Source: Pseudomonas mucoides (GTDB lineage Bacteria; Pseudomonadota; Gammaproteobacteria; Pseudomonadales; Pseudomonadaceae). From it: a stretch of 64,000 bases of DNA. Both the position numbers and the translations under genes were made by a program. Of this stretch, positions 33,471 through 42,693 are shown piece after piece (the stretch's first letter is position 1; every line of letters begins with the position of its first letter). A model generated the notes under the pieces. It worked only from the letters and a program-made list of their open reading frames with translations. It did no database searches and was not told where the DNA came from. The stretch spans positions 62,001 to 126,000 of the forward strand of contig NZ_JACOPW010000010.1 of the NCBI RefSeq assembly GCF_015461845.1, written 5' to 3'.

Positions 33471-36400
33471 ATCGAATTTGGCTGTTGTTGCTCATTGGTG
33501 TCAGTGCTCAGGCACAGGCATTCCCAGTGATTTTGGGTGGAGCTGGTGCCCTGGCTCTGGGTGCGGGATTCCTCCCACTTCTGGGAATTGGTCTTGCCTT
33601 ATATTTCGGCGTCAAGCTCTGGAAGCTCCCCCGACTTGCCCTGATTATTTGTTCCCTGGCTGGATTTTTCATTTGCGCGATCGTCTGCATCCAGTGGGCT
33701 GACGCGAATCGTGAAGCGATCCTTGCTAACACACAGAGCCTTGGAGCCCCCTCACAGCGCACTACTGACATCCCATACCCTTATGTAAGTGATGCTGCCC
33801 AAGCATTATCAGGGTCGCGCATTACCGCAGATGACTTCTACAAAGGGGTCTCTAATCGCAAGATTCGTGTCATCCGCGTCGACCTTGGCCCTCAGCTATT
33901 CAAGGATTTCGGGTTTGGAGCGACTGCGACGCAGATCCACAATAATCCTGAGCCACTGCTAGGGATAGCTAAGAAGGGAAACCAACAAGTGGTCCTGGTC
34001 GATGAGAGGGGGACTACAGCAGCTGCGATAGCTGAGGATCTGAATGAGAGATTCGGCGTTCACATACAATTTTTGGAGGGCGGCGCCAATGCTCTCAATG
34101 ACTATGCGTGGGATCACTTGGCTAAGCTCGGTGATGATCATGCGGTGTTGCCAGCAGACATTCCATCGTTCAAGGAGCAGCGGAACCCAACCATCATCAG
34201 TACGACCAATCCCGATGAGTTTTTGAACTATGGCTGGCTGCATGGGCTGACGGTGACCCTTCCTGTGTTCTTGTCAGGGGCTGATGCTATTGCCGAAGCC
34301 CTTCATGGCAAGACCGTTCTCATCACTGCGGCTGAAAGTCATTACTCGGGTGATACCTGGATTTTGCTCGATATGCTTCGAGCTAGGGGTGTCGATGCCT
34401 ACTTCATGCAGCCAACCCGAGAAGAGTTGCTGATCAAGCCAGCATACTTCAAGGCTTACAAAAACGCAGATCGATACTTCGGAGCAGCCCAATCGTTCGA
34501 CTACGTGTTGGGTTACCAAGACGTTCGATTCCTAGACTTCCAGTCTGCTGATGATTGGGCCAGAACAAAGAACCAGTTACCACGCACTGACCATATCGAC
34601 ATGGAAATCGTGGCCAAAGGTGGGCTTACTCAAGCTATTGCCGGGCTGGATCAAAGCAAAGCTTACGTTGGGCTGGCATACGATCGAAGGACTTTTTATC
34701 ACTCCATCCTTGCGGGCGAAATCCTGTCGGCAGGCGGAGTTAGATGGCTCGGTATCAACACAGAGCCCGGCCTCTTCAATCGAGCGGTGCTTACTGACGA
34801 CGATCTCATCGACCCGGAAGCGGCGATGTACGCAAGTATCGAGGGCAGAAGCATCCGAGCTATTGGAAGCGTGTTCGGTTTGGTTCCTGGATCAGCTGCA
34901 TGGGTTGTTTTCTTGAACCTGGCCATCAGTTTTATTGGTGCATTCTTAGCTGCCCGCCCACGACATCCGGCCATGAAGGTCGCCGTAGCTCTCGTTGGTA
35001 CAGTGGCCACTTACATTCTCTGGCTCGCGTATCTTGAGACAACGCCGGTTTGGGCTAGCGATGATCTCATTTCAATCTCGCAAATATTGGGTGCCTTGTC
35101 AGGCTGGATTGCAGCCAAGCACTTTCTTGCCCGCCGGCAGTTCAAAACTGACGCTGTCATTGATGTTCTACCCGCGAAAATTGGTCTTCTGCAGCGGGCT
35201 GCGGAGCTTGGCTACAACGTGCAGAAGGGGTACGTGGTTTCAAACGTTGACCTCGACAGGTTTCCGCACTGGGTAACTTCAGCGCGTGTACTGGTTCGAT
35301 CCGCAGCTTCCTCAGAGAGTTCGTCTGCTCAAACAATCGGGGTGTTCGAGTCGATACCTGCCCAGGGCAAGGCTGAGGTAAAGGCAGCACTGAAGACTGT
35401 TCATGCGCAGATCACTGCCGCCGGCGAAGTCCCTTTTTCACTTATCCAGACATTTATCACCGCGAGAATGTTCGGTGTAGCAATGTTTGGCACTGCTGGT
35501 GACGGTCATCTGTTCATCTGTGAAGGGGGGGTGGGCGACGCTGCTACTGCCGGCACAGGGAAGACAGAGCGTGTAGCGATACCTATCTGGAAAACTTCTG
35601 GCTTGTCGAATGACACGAAAAAGGTTCGCTCAGCACTTCTAAATCTGCACCGGGATATGGGGGCAACTTCGATTGAGTGGGCGGTGTCGGCAAATGGAGT
35701 TCTCACGATCCTCCAGGTCAGTACAGATACCCTTGGGCGACCCGGTCTTTCAAAACTGTTGAAAGGCACCAGCGGGTATGGCCGTACATCATCTAGGTTC
35801 GTTGCACTACCAGTAGACCATGGAAGCTCCGTAGGTGCCGCGGTGGTGGCCGCTATGGCGGCACCTGGTGATCAGTTCTCGGTTGGGGGAGTGCGTCTAG
35901 CTCGGGTTCGCAGTTTCGTAAGTGCTCGGGCACTTCAGCTGGCCGATATCACCTCGGTACTTGGGTCCCTGCCTCGATCTGCATTCTCCCGCGTCCCAGG
36001 AGCTCTCCTGTTGAAGGCTTTTGAATTGGCTGACAGAAAGCGTGATAGCGATCGCCGGACCCGCCAAATCTCGCTTGGCGGTCCTGATCGCGCATTGGCC
36101 GAAGCTATTGCATGTGAGCTTGCTGTCGTCTCTCGCCTTTACGGCCGCTTTAGTCGAATAGCCACGACCGCGATCGAGCTGAAGATTGAATCCCCAAGTC
36201 AGGGATTTGAACGGGCCTTGACCTCCACTTTGATCGGGCATGAGGCCAGCAAGTTCAGCCCAGACGAGACTGTAGAAATGGCATCAGTGGCAGGGTATGC
36301 AGGTGTTACCTCATACGCTCCGTTTGCCGAACCTTGCTTAGACGCTGAGCTGGTATCAAGCGTTATACAGGTAGTGGATTCCCCTCTTGCCTGGATGAAG

Positions 36401-36898
36401 GACAAATGCGCAGTAATGATGATGGTTGAACTTGGAAGGCTGAGTCCTGCAATTGATGAACTTTGCCGGCGCGGGGTCGCCGACCTTCTGCTAGACATCT
36501 TGCCGTCATACCTGGGCGATCTATCCGGTAACTGCCCGGTTTTTGATGAAGTGCCCAAGCAAATCCGCAAATTCTTTGAGTATGGTCAGCACCATCCGCA
36601 GGCGGGCACCAAGCCTATTGCCTGGGGCGTACCTCGCCCGGGGCTCGAATTGACACTCACAACCCCTGACAACTTTGCTGCAGGCACAGCGGTTTACTTG
36701 GAAACGACGGACATGTCCCAGCTTGCCATGATTTCGACAGCAGGTGCTCTAGTTGTCCGATCTGGCTCCTCGCTATCGCATCTTCTTCAGCACGCCCGCA
36801 GGCTGGACATTCCGCATGTTGTGGGCGTGGAATGTGGTGCAGATTTAGTTGGTAAGACCATTCGAATTGAACCTACAGGTGGGGTGTTTTGTGCATAA
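33467..36898 (+). CDS. membrane protein with rhodanese-like and PEP-synthase-like domains
   Basis: This encodes 1143 residues. N-terminal signal/membrane helices (to about 75) precede two rhodanese-like folds at about 105-225 and 245-420; the Cys loop of the first is VDERGTT, so it lacks the catalytic Cys. Three more helices lie at about 470-560. A region at about 570-720 (AELGYNVQKGYVVSN...VLVRSAASSESS...FIT) mirrors the ATP-binding domain of PEP synthase/PPDK. The end (about 1065-1143) is a PEP-utiliser mobile domain with SGSSLSHLLQHARRLDIPHV, keeping the phospho-accepting His (about 1105). A PEP- or ATP-dependent phosphotransfer at the membrane is plausible; the substrate is unknown. I know of no such fusion. 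Confidence 0.7.
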   Translation: MNRIWLLLLIGVSAQAQAFPVILGGAGALALGAGFLPLLGIGLALYFGVKLWKLPRLALIICSLAGFFICAIVCIQWADANREAILANTQSLGAPSQRTTDIPYPYVSDAAQALSGSRITADDFYKGVSNRKIRVIRVDLGPQLFKDFGFGATATQIHNNPEPLLGIAKKGNQQVVLVDERGTTAAAIAEDLNERFGVHIQFLEGGANALNDYAWDHLAKLGDDHAVLPADIPSFKEQRNPTIISTTNPDEFLNYGWLHGLTVTLPVFLSGADAIAEALHGKTVLITAAESHYSGDTWILLDMLRARGVDAYFMQPTREELLIKPAYFKAYKNADRYFGAAQSFDYVLGYQDVRFLDFQSADDWARTKNQLPRTDHIDMEIVAKGGLTQAIAGLDQSKAYVGLAYDRRTFYHSILAGEILSAGGVRWLGINTEPGLFNRAVLTDDDLIDPEAAMYASIEGRSIRAIGSVFGLVPGSAAWVVFLNLAISFIGAFLAARPRHPAMKVAVALVGTVATYILWLAYLETTPVWASDDLISISQILGALSGWIAAKHFLARRQFKTDAVIDVLPAKIGLLQRAAELGYNVQKGYVVSNVDLDRFPHWVTSARVLVRSAASSESSSAQTIGVFESIPAQGKAEVKAALKTVHAQITAAGEVPFSLIQTFITARMFGVAMFGTAGDGHLFICEGGVGDAATAGTGKTERVAIPIWKTSGLSNDTKKVRSALLNLHRDMGATSIEWAVSANGVLTILQVSTDTLGRPGLSKLLKGTSGYGRTSSRFVALPVDHGSSVGAAVVAAMAAPGDQFSVGGVRLARVRSFVSARALQLADITSVLGSLPRSAFSRVPGALLLKAFELADRKRDSDRRTRQISLGGPDRALAEAIACELAVVSRLYGRFSRIATTAIELKIESPSQGFERALTSTLIGHEASKFSPDETVEMASVAGYAGVTSYAPFAEPCLDAELVSSVIQVVDSPLAWMKDKCAVMMMVELGRLSPAIDELCRRGVADLLLDILPSYLGDLSGNCPVFDEVPKQIRKFFEYGQHHPQAGTKPIAWGVPRPGLELTLTTPDNFAAGTAVYLETTDMSQLAMISTAGALVVRSGSSLSHLLQHARRLDIPHVVGVECGADLVGKTIRIEPTGGVFCA

Positions 36899-38534
36899 CG
36901 CCCTAGACATGTTGAATGTGTGCATAGCGCCCACCCGATTGTGCAACCTCAGTTGCACCCATTGCTATGTCGATCCCGCCCTTTTGCGGGACAAAAGCAT
37001 GATGGATGAAGGTACTTACCGCGAGTCCTTCCAGCGGATCGAGGAGTTGTTCTGTCGCGACAAAAAGGTCACCAAGATAAACGTGGAGCTGCTGGGTGGG
37101 GAGTTGACCATGATGCCCCTCCAGTTCTGGGAGCGGAACCTGCCGTGGACCCTCAAGACTATGAAGGCCTGGGAAACCCTTTATGACGCTGAGGCAGCGT
37201 TGATCTGGTGCACAAATCTTATCTTCAAAGACCCTGGTTACATTGACCTCCTCAACTCTGTCGGAACCGAGTTTGGCTACGGGATTGACATTTTTGTCCC
37301 GTGGGAGCCCGACACCAACAGGTTTCTAAAAAACGACAAACTACTTCCTCGGTATTTCGCGACGCTTGAAGCCATTACCGGTATCAAACGGAAAACACTG
37401 TGTATCACTATGAGCCGAGGAGTCATTGAGCGCGGCCCTCAATTCATCGTCGATGAGTTCGTCAGCCGTGGAATAACTGACATCAGCTGCGACATGCTGT
37501 ATCCGGCCGGCAGCGGTAAGAGCTATTTCTTGAAGACCTGTACGTACGGAGATGTTTCCGACTACCTGCTTGAACTCAACTCCTTGGTTCCACAGGGTGT
37601 GACTATCAGCCCGCTTGTGGAGATGCGAACCGCTTCCCGATCAGGCGAGCACTATCACTATCCAGGCAACGACTCATACGACATAGAAATCGAGCCCAAT
37701 GGGCAGGTCACGTTCAATTCTAGCTACACCGGTAATGAGTCAATTTTCCCGACCCAGACTCTATCCGTGCACGATCCACTGTTCTCAGCGAAGGCCATCT
37801 TCAATAACACTCCTGAGTACGTCTCTCGGCATCGGATGCCTTATCAAGCATGCGGGACGTGCAAATTCGCCATCACCTGCTCAGGAGGGTGGGCGTGGCA
37901 TAAGGATCTCGATCCAAATATGTCATCGCTCATTGCGTCTGGCGATTGTGCTGGTTTGAAGCGCGTGTGGGACTTTGCAGATGAAACCACGGTAGGTAGG
38001 TTGGACCGAGCTGGCTATCTCAGACGAACAGAAGCTCGCCGGCGCCAGGGGGGAATGACAAAGAGGCTCGTTACGACTGCTGTGGCCAAGGGCAAGGATG
38101 TGCCACTCATTGAGGACTGCGTTGCTGGTAACTACGACAAGTATTTCACTGAGTTCGACCGGGCCAGGCTAGTAGCAATGAAGCCTGGAAAGCTCTTCGA
38201 AAAAAGGTGGGTAGAGCGGCTCTTTTTCTACGATGCAATTGGTGCCCAAATCGATGACTATCCGGGCTGGTACGTTGAAGCCGCCGACGAAGGTGGAGAA
38301 GAGCTCTATCGGCATATTGTCTATGGCAATTTTCATTTCCTCGAGTTCGACCCGGTCGCCGTTTTCAATGAGATTCGTTACCGCGGCGAATGGTATCTGT
38401 CCAAGCTGATGATGCGGACGATTCAGGAGCTTGAGGGTTGTCTGCCAGTTGGAGCGGAAACGATCGGTGGAAGCCATGAGGAGATGATCCAATTTTGTAG
38501 CCAGGTGATTCAGATGCGGGAGCGAGCAGCATGA
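36891..38534 (+). CDS. radical SAM/SPASM protein 7, long form
   Basis: This encodes 547 residues from GTG 36891, inside the end of the previous gene; ATG 36909 is an alternative. CNLSCTHCYVDPALL is near residue 19; GGEL replaces GGEP. The cluster is CGTCKFAITCSGGW. It has the C-terminal extension of proteins 5 and 6 (RLFFYDAIGAQIDD). Its start shares GTGCATAA with protein 5, another sign of duplication. Confidence 0.85.
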   Translation: MHNALDMLNVCIAPTRLCNLSCTHCYVDPALLRDKSMMDEGTYRESFQRIEELFCRDKKVTKINVELLGGELTMMPLQFWERNLPWTLKTMKAWETLYDAEAALIWCTNLIFKDPGYIDLLNSVGTEFGYGIDIFVPWEPDTNRFLKNDKLLPRYFATLEAITGIKRKTLCITMSRGVIERGPQFIVDEFVSRGITDISCDMLYPAGSGKSYFLKTCTYGDVSDYLLELNSLVPQGVTISPLVEMRTASRSGEHYHYPGNDSYDIEIEPNGQVTFNSSYTGNESIFPTQTLSVHDPLFSAKAIFNNTPEYVSRHRMPYQACGTCKFAITCSGGWAWHKDLDPNMSSLIASGDCAGLKRVWDFADETTVGRLDRAGYLRRTEARRRQGGMTKRLVTTAVAKGKDVPLIEDCVAGNYDKYFTEFDRARLVAMKPGKLFEKRWVERLFFYDAIGAQIDDYPGWYVEAADEGGEELYRHIVYGNFHFLEFDPVAVFNEIRYRGEWYLSKLMMRTIQELEGCLPVGAETIGGSHEEMIQFCSQVIQMRERAA

Positions 38535-39727
38535 TTCCCTCACCACTCACGCTTCATATTCGAATGACAAAGGCCTGCAATGCCGATTGCGGGTATTGCA
38601 GTAGCTGGCAGGAATCGCAGTCGACACGAATGCCCGCAAATGACTTCAAGCGCTCTATCGATTTCATATTCCAGGAAGGGTTTCAAAAACTCGGTATTTC
38701 TCCGACACATCTCACTGCCCAGTACATCGGCGGAGAGATTTTGACGGTACCTCACGCAGAGCTATTGGAGTGTGTCACCTACTTGCGCGACATGGCAGCC
38801 TCACGTGGGATTCAATTTGTAGATGGTGTCCAGAGTAATCTGATTGGTTCTCCCGCCCGGGCAAAACGACTTTACGATTTGTTTGAAGGTCGGCTTGGTA
38901 CTTCTGTAGATGACATGAGTGATGTCCGGACCGTTGCTGGTTCGCCAGAAAAGTACCGTCTTATTTGGAAGGAGGCTGATACCGCTCTTCGGCGTGAGCG
39001 GAGTGTGCCGGGGGCCGTATATGTCCTTGATGAATCTGGCCTAAACGGCGTAGCCCGACAAATGATGCTCTCTGCCAGAGATCAAAGAATGCTGACTCTC
39101 CGCCCGCTCTTCCAGGGGGGCACTCCAGGCCAGGTTTTGCAGGGGGCAGAGGCTACAAGGGACGCATTTGTAACAGGTTTCCGCCAATGGTTCATGCGAC
39201 TACCCATCATCGTAGAGCCTTACTTCTACCTCACTCAGGCACGAGTTCGAACGCTGTCTGGCCAGCAGCAAGCTGTAGGCGCTGCCTGTGCGTTTCAGTC
39301 CGACTGCACCAAGCGGTCACTCTCCCTTGAGCCGAATGGTGATCTCTATGTATGCCAAGACATGGCCGATGGCGGAATAGGGAAGCTAGGCAATGCCCTC
39401 ACAAGCATTTGGGACGCTGAAATGGTTGCAATGCTCAGTGAGCGGCCGAACCGTCTCGACGACAACTGTCGTTCGTGTCCGTATCTCACTGAATGCCAGG
39501 GTGGCTGTATGTTCGAGTCAGCAGCTCAAGGGCGTGGCATGTACGGCAGAAGCCAGCACTGCACAAGTTGGAAGTCTCTGTTCTCACTGATCGATCAAGG
39601 CGTCGCCGAGCATGGGTTAGGTGAGGTCGTTGATTGGCTTCATAGAATCGACATGCGGCACGCGAACACCAAATCAGCGGGTCTTGATAGGGCCAAACTG
39701 GCCGCAATGGTGGAGGCTGAATTTTGA
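38531..39727 (+). CDS. radical SAM/SPASM protein 8
   Basis: This encodes 398 residues. CNADCGYC is near residue 16; GGEI is in place of GGEP. SPASM-type cysteines are at CAFQSDCTKR...YVCQDM and CRSCPYLTECQGGCM...HCTSW. It is the paralogue of protein 1 by length and by shared blocks. It is coupled to both neighbours by ATGA-type overlaps. Confidence 0.85.
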   Translation: MIPSPLTLHIRMTKACNADCGYCSSWQESQSTRMPANDFKRSIDFIFQEGFQKLGISPTHLTAQYIGGEILTVPHAELLECVTYLRDMAASRGIQFVDGVQSNLIGSPARAKRLYDLFEGRLGTSVDDMSDVRTVAGSPEKYRLIWKEADTALRRERSVPGAVYVLDESGLNGVARQMMLSARDQRMLTLRPLFQGGTPGQVLQGAEATRDAFVTGFRQWFMRLPIIVEPYFYLTQARVRTLSGQQQAVGAACAFQSDCTKRSLSLEPNGDLYVCQDMADGGIGKLGNALTSIWDAEMVAMLSERPNRLDDNCRSCPYLTECQGGCMFESAAQGRGMYGRSQHCTSWKSLFSLIDQGVAEHGLGEVVDWLHRIDMRHANTKSAGLDRAKLAAMVEAEF

Positions 39728-40368
39728 AGCACCTGAATTCGATTTACAGGGATGGCTTCGCTGTAAGCTCTATCCCTAGGCACATTGCTGACGCTTTTCT
39801 GAAGGCCGCGAAGGCGGATGATTTCCAGCCCGATAAGCCTGGCAGCCCTGATGTGGTGTCGTGGGAAGAAGATGATCCCTCGCGAAGCCTGTCAGTACCG
39901 CTGGACTACCTGGGGCCCATGGAATTGATTGGTCTGGGCAAAGAGACAGAGCACATCCGGGCCCATATGGGCGACTGGAGCCGGACTAACGTGATGCTCC
40001 AGCGTGGTAAGCGTGGGGACTCGATGGGATGGCACCACGACTCCTACGACCCCATGCAGATGGTGGTGATCATCTACCTATCGGACGAAATCTGGACTCC
40101 TGAAGACGGCGGGCAGCTGTTGTTGGGTGAGGGTGACATTGACGACAAGGGAGCGCTTGTCGATCCATCAAAGGTTGTCGTGAAAGAAGCTGTGTCGCCC
40201 AACCAAGGCACAGCCGTATGGCTGATTAACACGAACCCGAGATGGGTTCATAGCGTGTCTGAGATCCTTTGCGACAAGGCGCGCTACACACTGATTGGCC
40301 AATTCGGCTATCGAGAGAATGTAATGCGTGCTTACCCGCGCAAGAGATATGGAGATGATTGGCGTTGA
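39724..40368 (+). CDS. 2OG-Fe(II) oxygenase-like protein
   Basis: This encodes 214 residues from TTG 39724 (GGAGG upstream). MGWHHDSYDP (His and Asp at about 104-106), a distal His in RWVHSV (about 176) and a basic residue in RYTLIGQFGYR fit the HxD...H...R facial triad of prolyl-4-hydroxylase-type dioxygenases. The spacing of about 70 residues is normal. Such enzymes hydroxylate peptides or proteins, so it is a natural companion for a modified peptide. Confidence 0.7.
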   Translation: MKHLNSIYRDGFAVSSIPRHIADAFLKAAKADDFQPDKPGSPDVVSWEEDDPSRSLSVPLDYLGPMELIGLGKETEHIRAHMGDWSRTNVMLQRGKRGDSMGWHHDSYDPMQMVVIIYLSDEIWTPEDGGQLLLGEGDIDDKGALVDPSKVVVKEAVSPNQGTAVWLINTNPRWVHSVSEILCDKARYTLIGQFGYRENVMRAYPRKRYGDDWR

Positions 40369-41144
40369 GCAGTGTTCACCTCCCGCTGAGGCGGCTTCAA
40401 TTCAGGGATGCACTAATAACGGCTCCGGTTTCGCTAACGCGTACTGGAGTTGTATTACGTGTTCTTGATGCCTTTGTGGACGGGATTTACGGGTCGCTAC
40501 GTCCCGACACGATTGTGATGGGAAATGATCCCCTCGTGGGGATTTGTGCAGCCCTTTCCCTGGCCGACCAGGGCAAAAAAGTTGTCATGCTCCCAGACAC
40601 ACTGGACGCCAAATCATGGCCCAATCCTGACTATGGCAAAAATGCGGTCGCGATCTTCAACTCTTGGGATGAAGCGATCGCCGAGGAAGTCCGCAGTCGA
40701 TTCCCGTCATTACCCTCCGGGGTCTCTATGGCCGAATGCCTTTCATTTCTCTGCAGCGCTTGCATGGCCACTAGCCGGGTCACCTTGATTGATGGTGCGA
40801 CCTTTCAGACTAGTCACGGACATATCCGTGGTGAGCCAGGTCGTGAAGTGTTGTTTCCGGTACGTCCTGGAGAGCGGGATGCAGCGGGAATCAACCCTGC
40901 CTGGAAATACCTCTCAAGACGTCTACACCGAACGATCATCAACCACGATGAGATCGAATTCATCAGCGCCCGCAACGTCGTTTTGACAAGCCACCCGTCA
41001 TCGTTCGTTGACTCAAGCGGGAGTGCTTACACGCGCGTTGGCCAAGCAAGATTAAACAAACCCGAGGTGGTTGATAGCGACGGACGAATCGACGACCTCC
41101 GATCAGTCTTATTTAAAGGAACGCCCCCATGCAGCCAGGCTTGA
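40365..41144 (+). CDS. unknown Rossmann-like protein
   Basis: This encodes 259 residues from TTG 40365 (GGAG at 40352); a TTG at 40359 is too close to that site. A segment TIVMGNDPLVGICAALSLA followed by DQGKKVVMLPD looks like a nucleotide-binding beta-alpha-beta unit with a loosened glycine motif. The rest is unfamiliar. Operon position suggests a role in the same modification pathway. Confidence 0.5.
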   Translation: MSSVHLPLRRLQFRDALITAPVSLTRTGVVLRVLDAFVDGIYGSLRPDTIVMGNDPLVGICAALSLADQGKKVVMLPDTLDAKSWPNPDYGKNAVAIFNSWDEAIAEEVRSRFPSLPSGVSMAECLSFLCSACMATSRVTLIDGATFQTSHGHIRGEPGREVLFPVRPGERDAAGINPAWKYLSRRLHRTIINHDEIEFISARNVVLTSHPSSFVDSSGSAYTRVGQARLNKPEVVDSDGRIDDLRSVLFKGTPPCSQA

Positions 41145-42376
41145 CCTCAATCGGCGAAACGGGGCGCAGCACATTCCTGTTTCAGATCAACGTCACTCGC
41201 CGGTGCCAGCTACGTTGCTCACACTGCTACATTTTGTCCGACAAAAAGGACAAGAGTCCTGACATGAGCGAAACGGAGTTTCTCCACATTGTGGCTGGGA
41301 TCGTCGAGCACATGCAGGCGGATCATAATTTCGCTCAGCGCTACAACCATGTCGATATCCACGTCATCGGCGGTGAACCCTCGATGCTTGGAGTCCCATT
41401 CTATGAAAGCGCATTGCCTAAAGCTAAGGCATTGCTTGCCCTGATCCCACAAGCAGTTTCATTCTCGATTGTGACCAACCTTGTGACAAAAGAGGCGCTT
41501 GATGTCGCCCGGCTGTTCGACAAGATATCAACATCCTATGAGCGGTCTACCAGGTTCACGAAGGGTAGGCAGGAAGAGATCTGGCGAAACAATGTGACCA
41601 CGCTCATGAATGAATCCCGACAACCAGAAATCTACGGCCCCAAAGATTTCGCTGTCACGACTGCGCTAGTTAAGCCTGTTGTCGAAGCCGGCGCCGTTGC
41701 GATGATGGAAGAGTTGTACCAATTGGGTTTCACGAAAGTCCATTTCGGCTTCTTCATCCCATCGGGCGATGGGGATCTTAATGCAAAACTCATTCAGCCC
41801 AAGCACGCGGCAACCTCAAAGTTCTATATGGAACTGATGGACTGGTACCTGGCCAAGCGTGATCACATCGATGACCTCTGGATCAATCCTTGCGAGTCAT
41901 GGCTTGAAGCTGTGTTCCGGAACGTCCCCTCGGACGACGTGGTATGTCCAATCGTCGCTGGCGCTCTGGATTTCGACTCTGACGGCCGTACGATCAGCTG
42001 TATCGAAAAGGGTGGCACTAACGACTACGTTTCCCACGGCAATGTCTTTGAGACGAGAGAGGTCATTGGGGAGGGTGGTGTTACCGAAGTTGAGTTTACG
42101 ACGTCCGTCCACGATGTTCTCACTTCAAAAAGTTATTTGCGAGAGGTCGCGAAGGCACGGCGATTGCCAGAGATATGTCGTACCTGCGATGAGCGAACGC
42201 TGTGCCAGGCAAACTGCGGTGTATTGCATGAGCAGTGGAATCAGAAAGACGAATGCCCGGGCTTCAAGACCTTCATAAAGTACGTGCGCCATCTGGTCGA
42301 GGAAAAAGGCGTACTTCCAAAGTCTGTTCTCGAGCGTGAGCGCGCGATGGGAAATAACTTGATTGCGGTGGGGTGA
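41129..42376 (+). CDS. radical SAM/SPASM protein 9 with LIAVG tail
   Basis: This encodes 415 residues; AAGGA precedes ATG 41129, which lies inside the previous gene. CQLRCSHC is near residue 28 and IGGEP near 82. Later cysteines are at CPIVAGALDF...SCIEKG and CRTCDERTLCQANCG...ECPGF. The C-terminus is NNLIAVG, matching the tails of the proteins at 25498 and 27238. Confidence 0.85.
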   Translation: MQPGLTSIGETGRSTFLFQINVTRRCQLRCSHCYILSDKKDKSPDMSETEFLHIVAGIVEHMQADHNFAQRYNHVDIHVIGGEPSMLGVPFYESALPKAKALLALIPQAVSFSIVTNLVTKEALDVARLFDKISTSYERSTRFTKGRQEEIWRNNVTTLMNESRQPEIYGPKDFAVTTALVKPVVEAGAVAMMEELYQLGFTKVHFGFFIPSGDGDLNAKLIQPKHAATSKFYMELMDWYLAKRDHIDDLWINPCESWLEAVFRNVPSDDVVCPIVAGALDFDSDGRTISCIEKGGTNDYVSHGNVFETREVIGEGGVTEVEFTTSVHDVLTSKSYLREVAKARRLPEICRTCDERTLCQANCGVLHEQWNQKDECPGFKTFIKYVRHLVEEKGVLPKSVLERERAMGNNLIAVG

Positions 42377-42693
42377 AAGTGGACGAGTCTAGAACACCAG
42401 GATTCTTCTCAATTTTCCCTCTCTTGGCTCGAATAATTTTCCGCGCTGCCAAGAAATTGCTGAGTTTCGAAACCCTCGTTGCCCTGGAGAAAAAGCAAGG
42501 GCAGGGCAGCGGCGAGCGCACGCCTGAAGAGGTTGAATTCGAGACCCACCTTGAGTCGACCCCGATTTACGTAGAGGACGCCTCTTCGCCGTATTTCAGA
42601 AAAGCTGAATCCCTCATTGAGGAATCCAACAAGCTTGGCCAAGGCCGATTCGTTATCGATGAGGAGGTGCTGCGTGCAGTCCGGCAGCGATAG
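42373..42693 (+). CDS. small unknown protein between radical SAM genes
   Basis: This encodes 106 residues from GTG 42373, overlapping the previous stop. A hydrophobic/amphipathic N-terminus (FFSIFPLLARIIFRAAKKLL) may bind the membrane; the rest is Glu-rich. It could be a partner or recognition subunit, but no RRE-type fold is evident to me. The next gene begins inside its end. Confidence 0.5.
   Translation: MKVDESRTPGFFSIFPLLARIIFRAAKKLLSFETLVALEKKQGQGSGERTPEEVEFETHLESTPIYVEDASSPYFRKAESLIEESNKLGQGRFVIDEEVLRAVRQR

Noticed and set aside
42617..42673. Upstream extension of radical SAM protein 10
   Set aside because: It lies within the preceding 106-residue gene, and GAGGAGG is placed correctly for GTG 42674.
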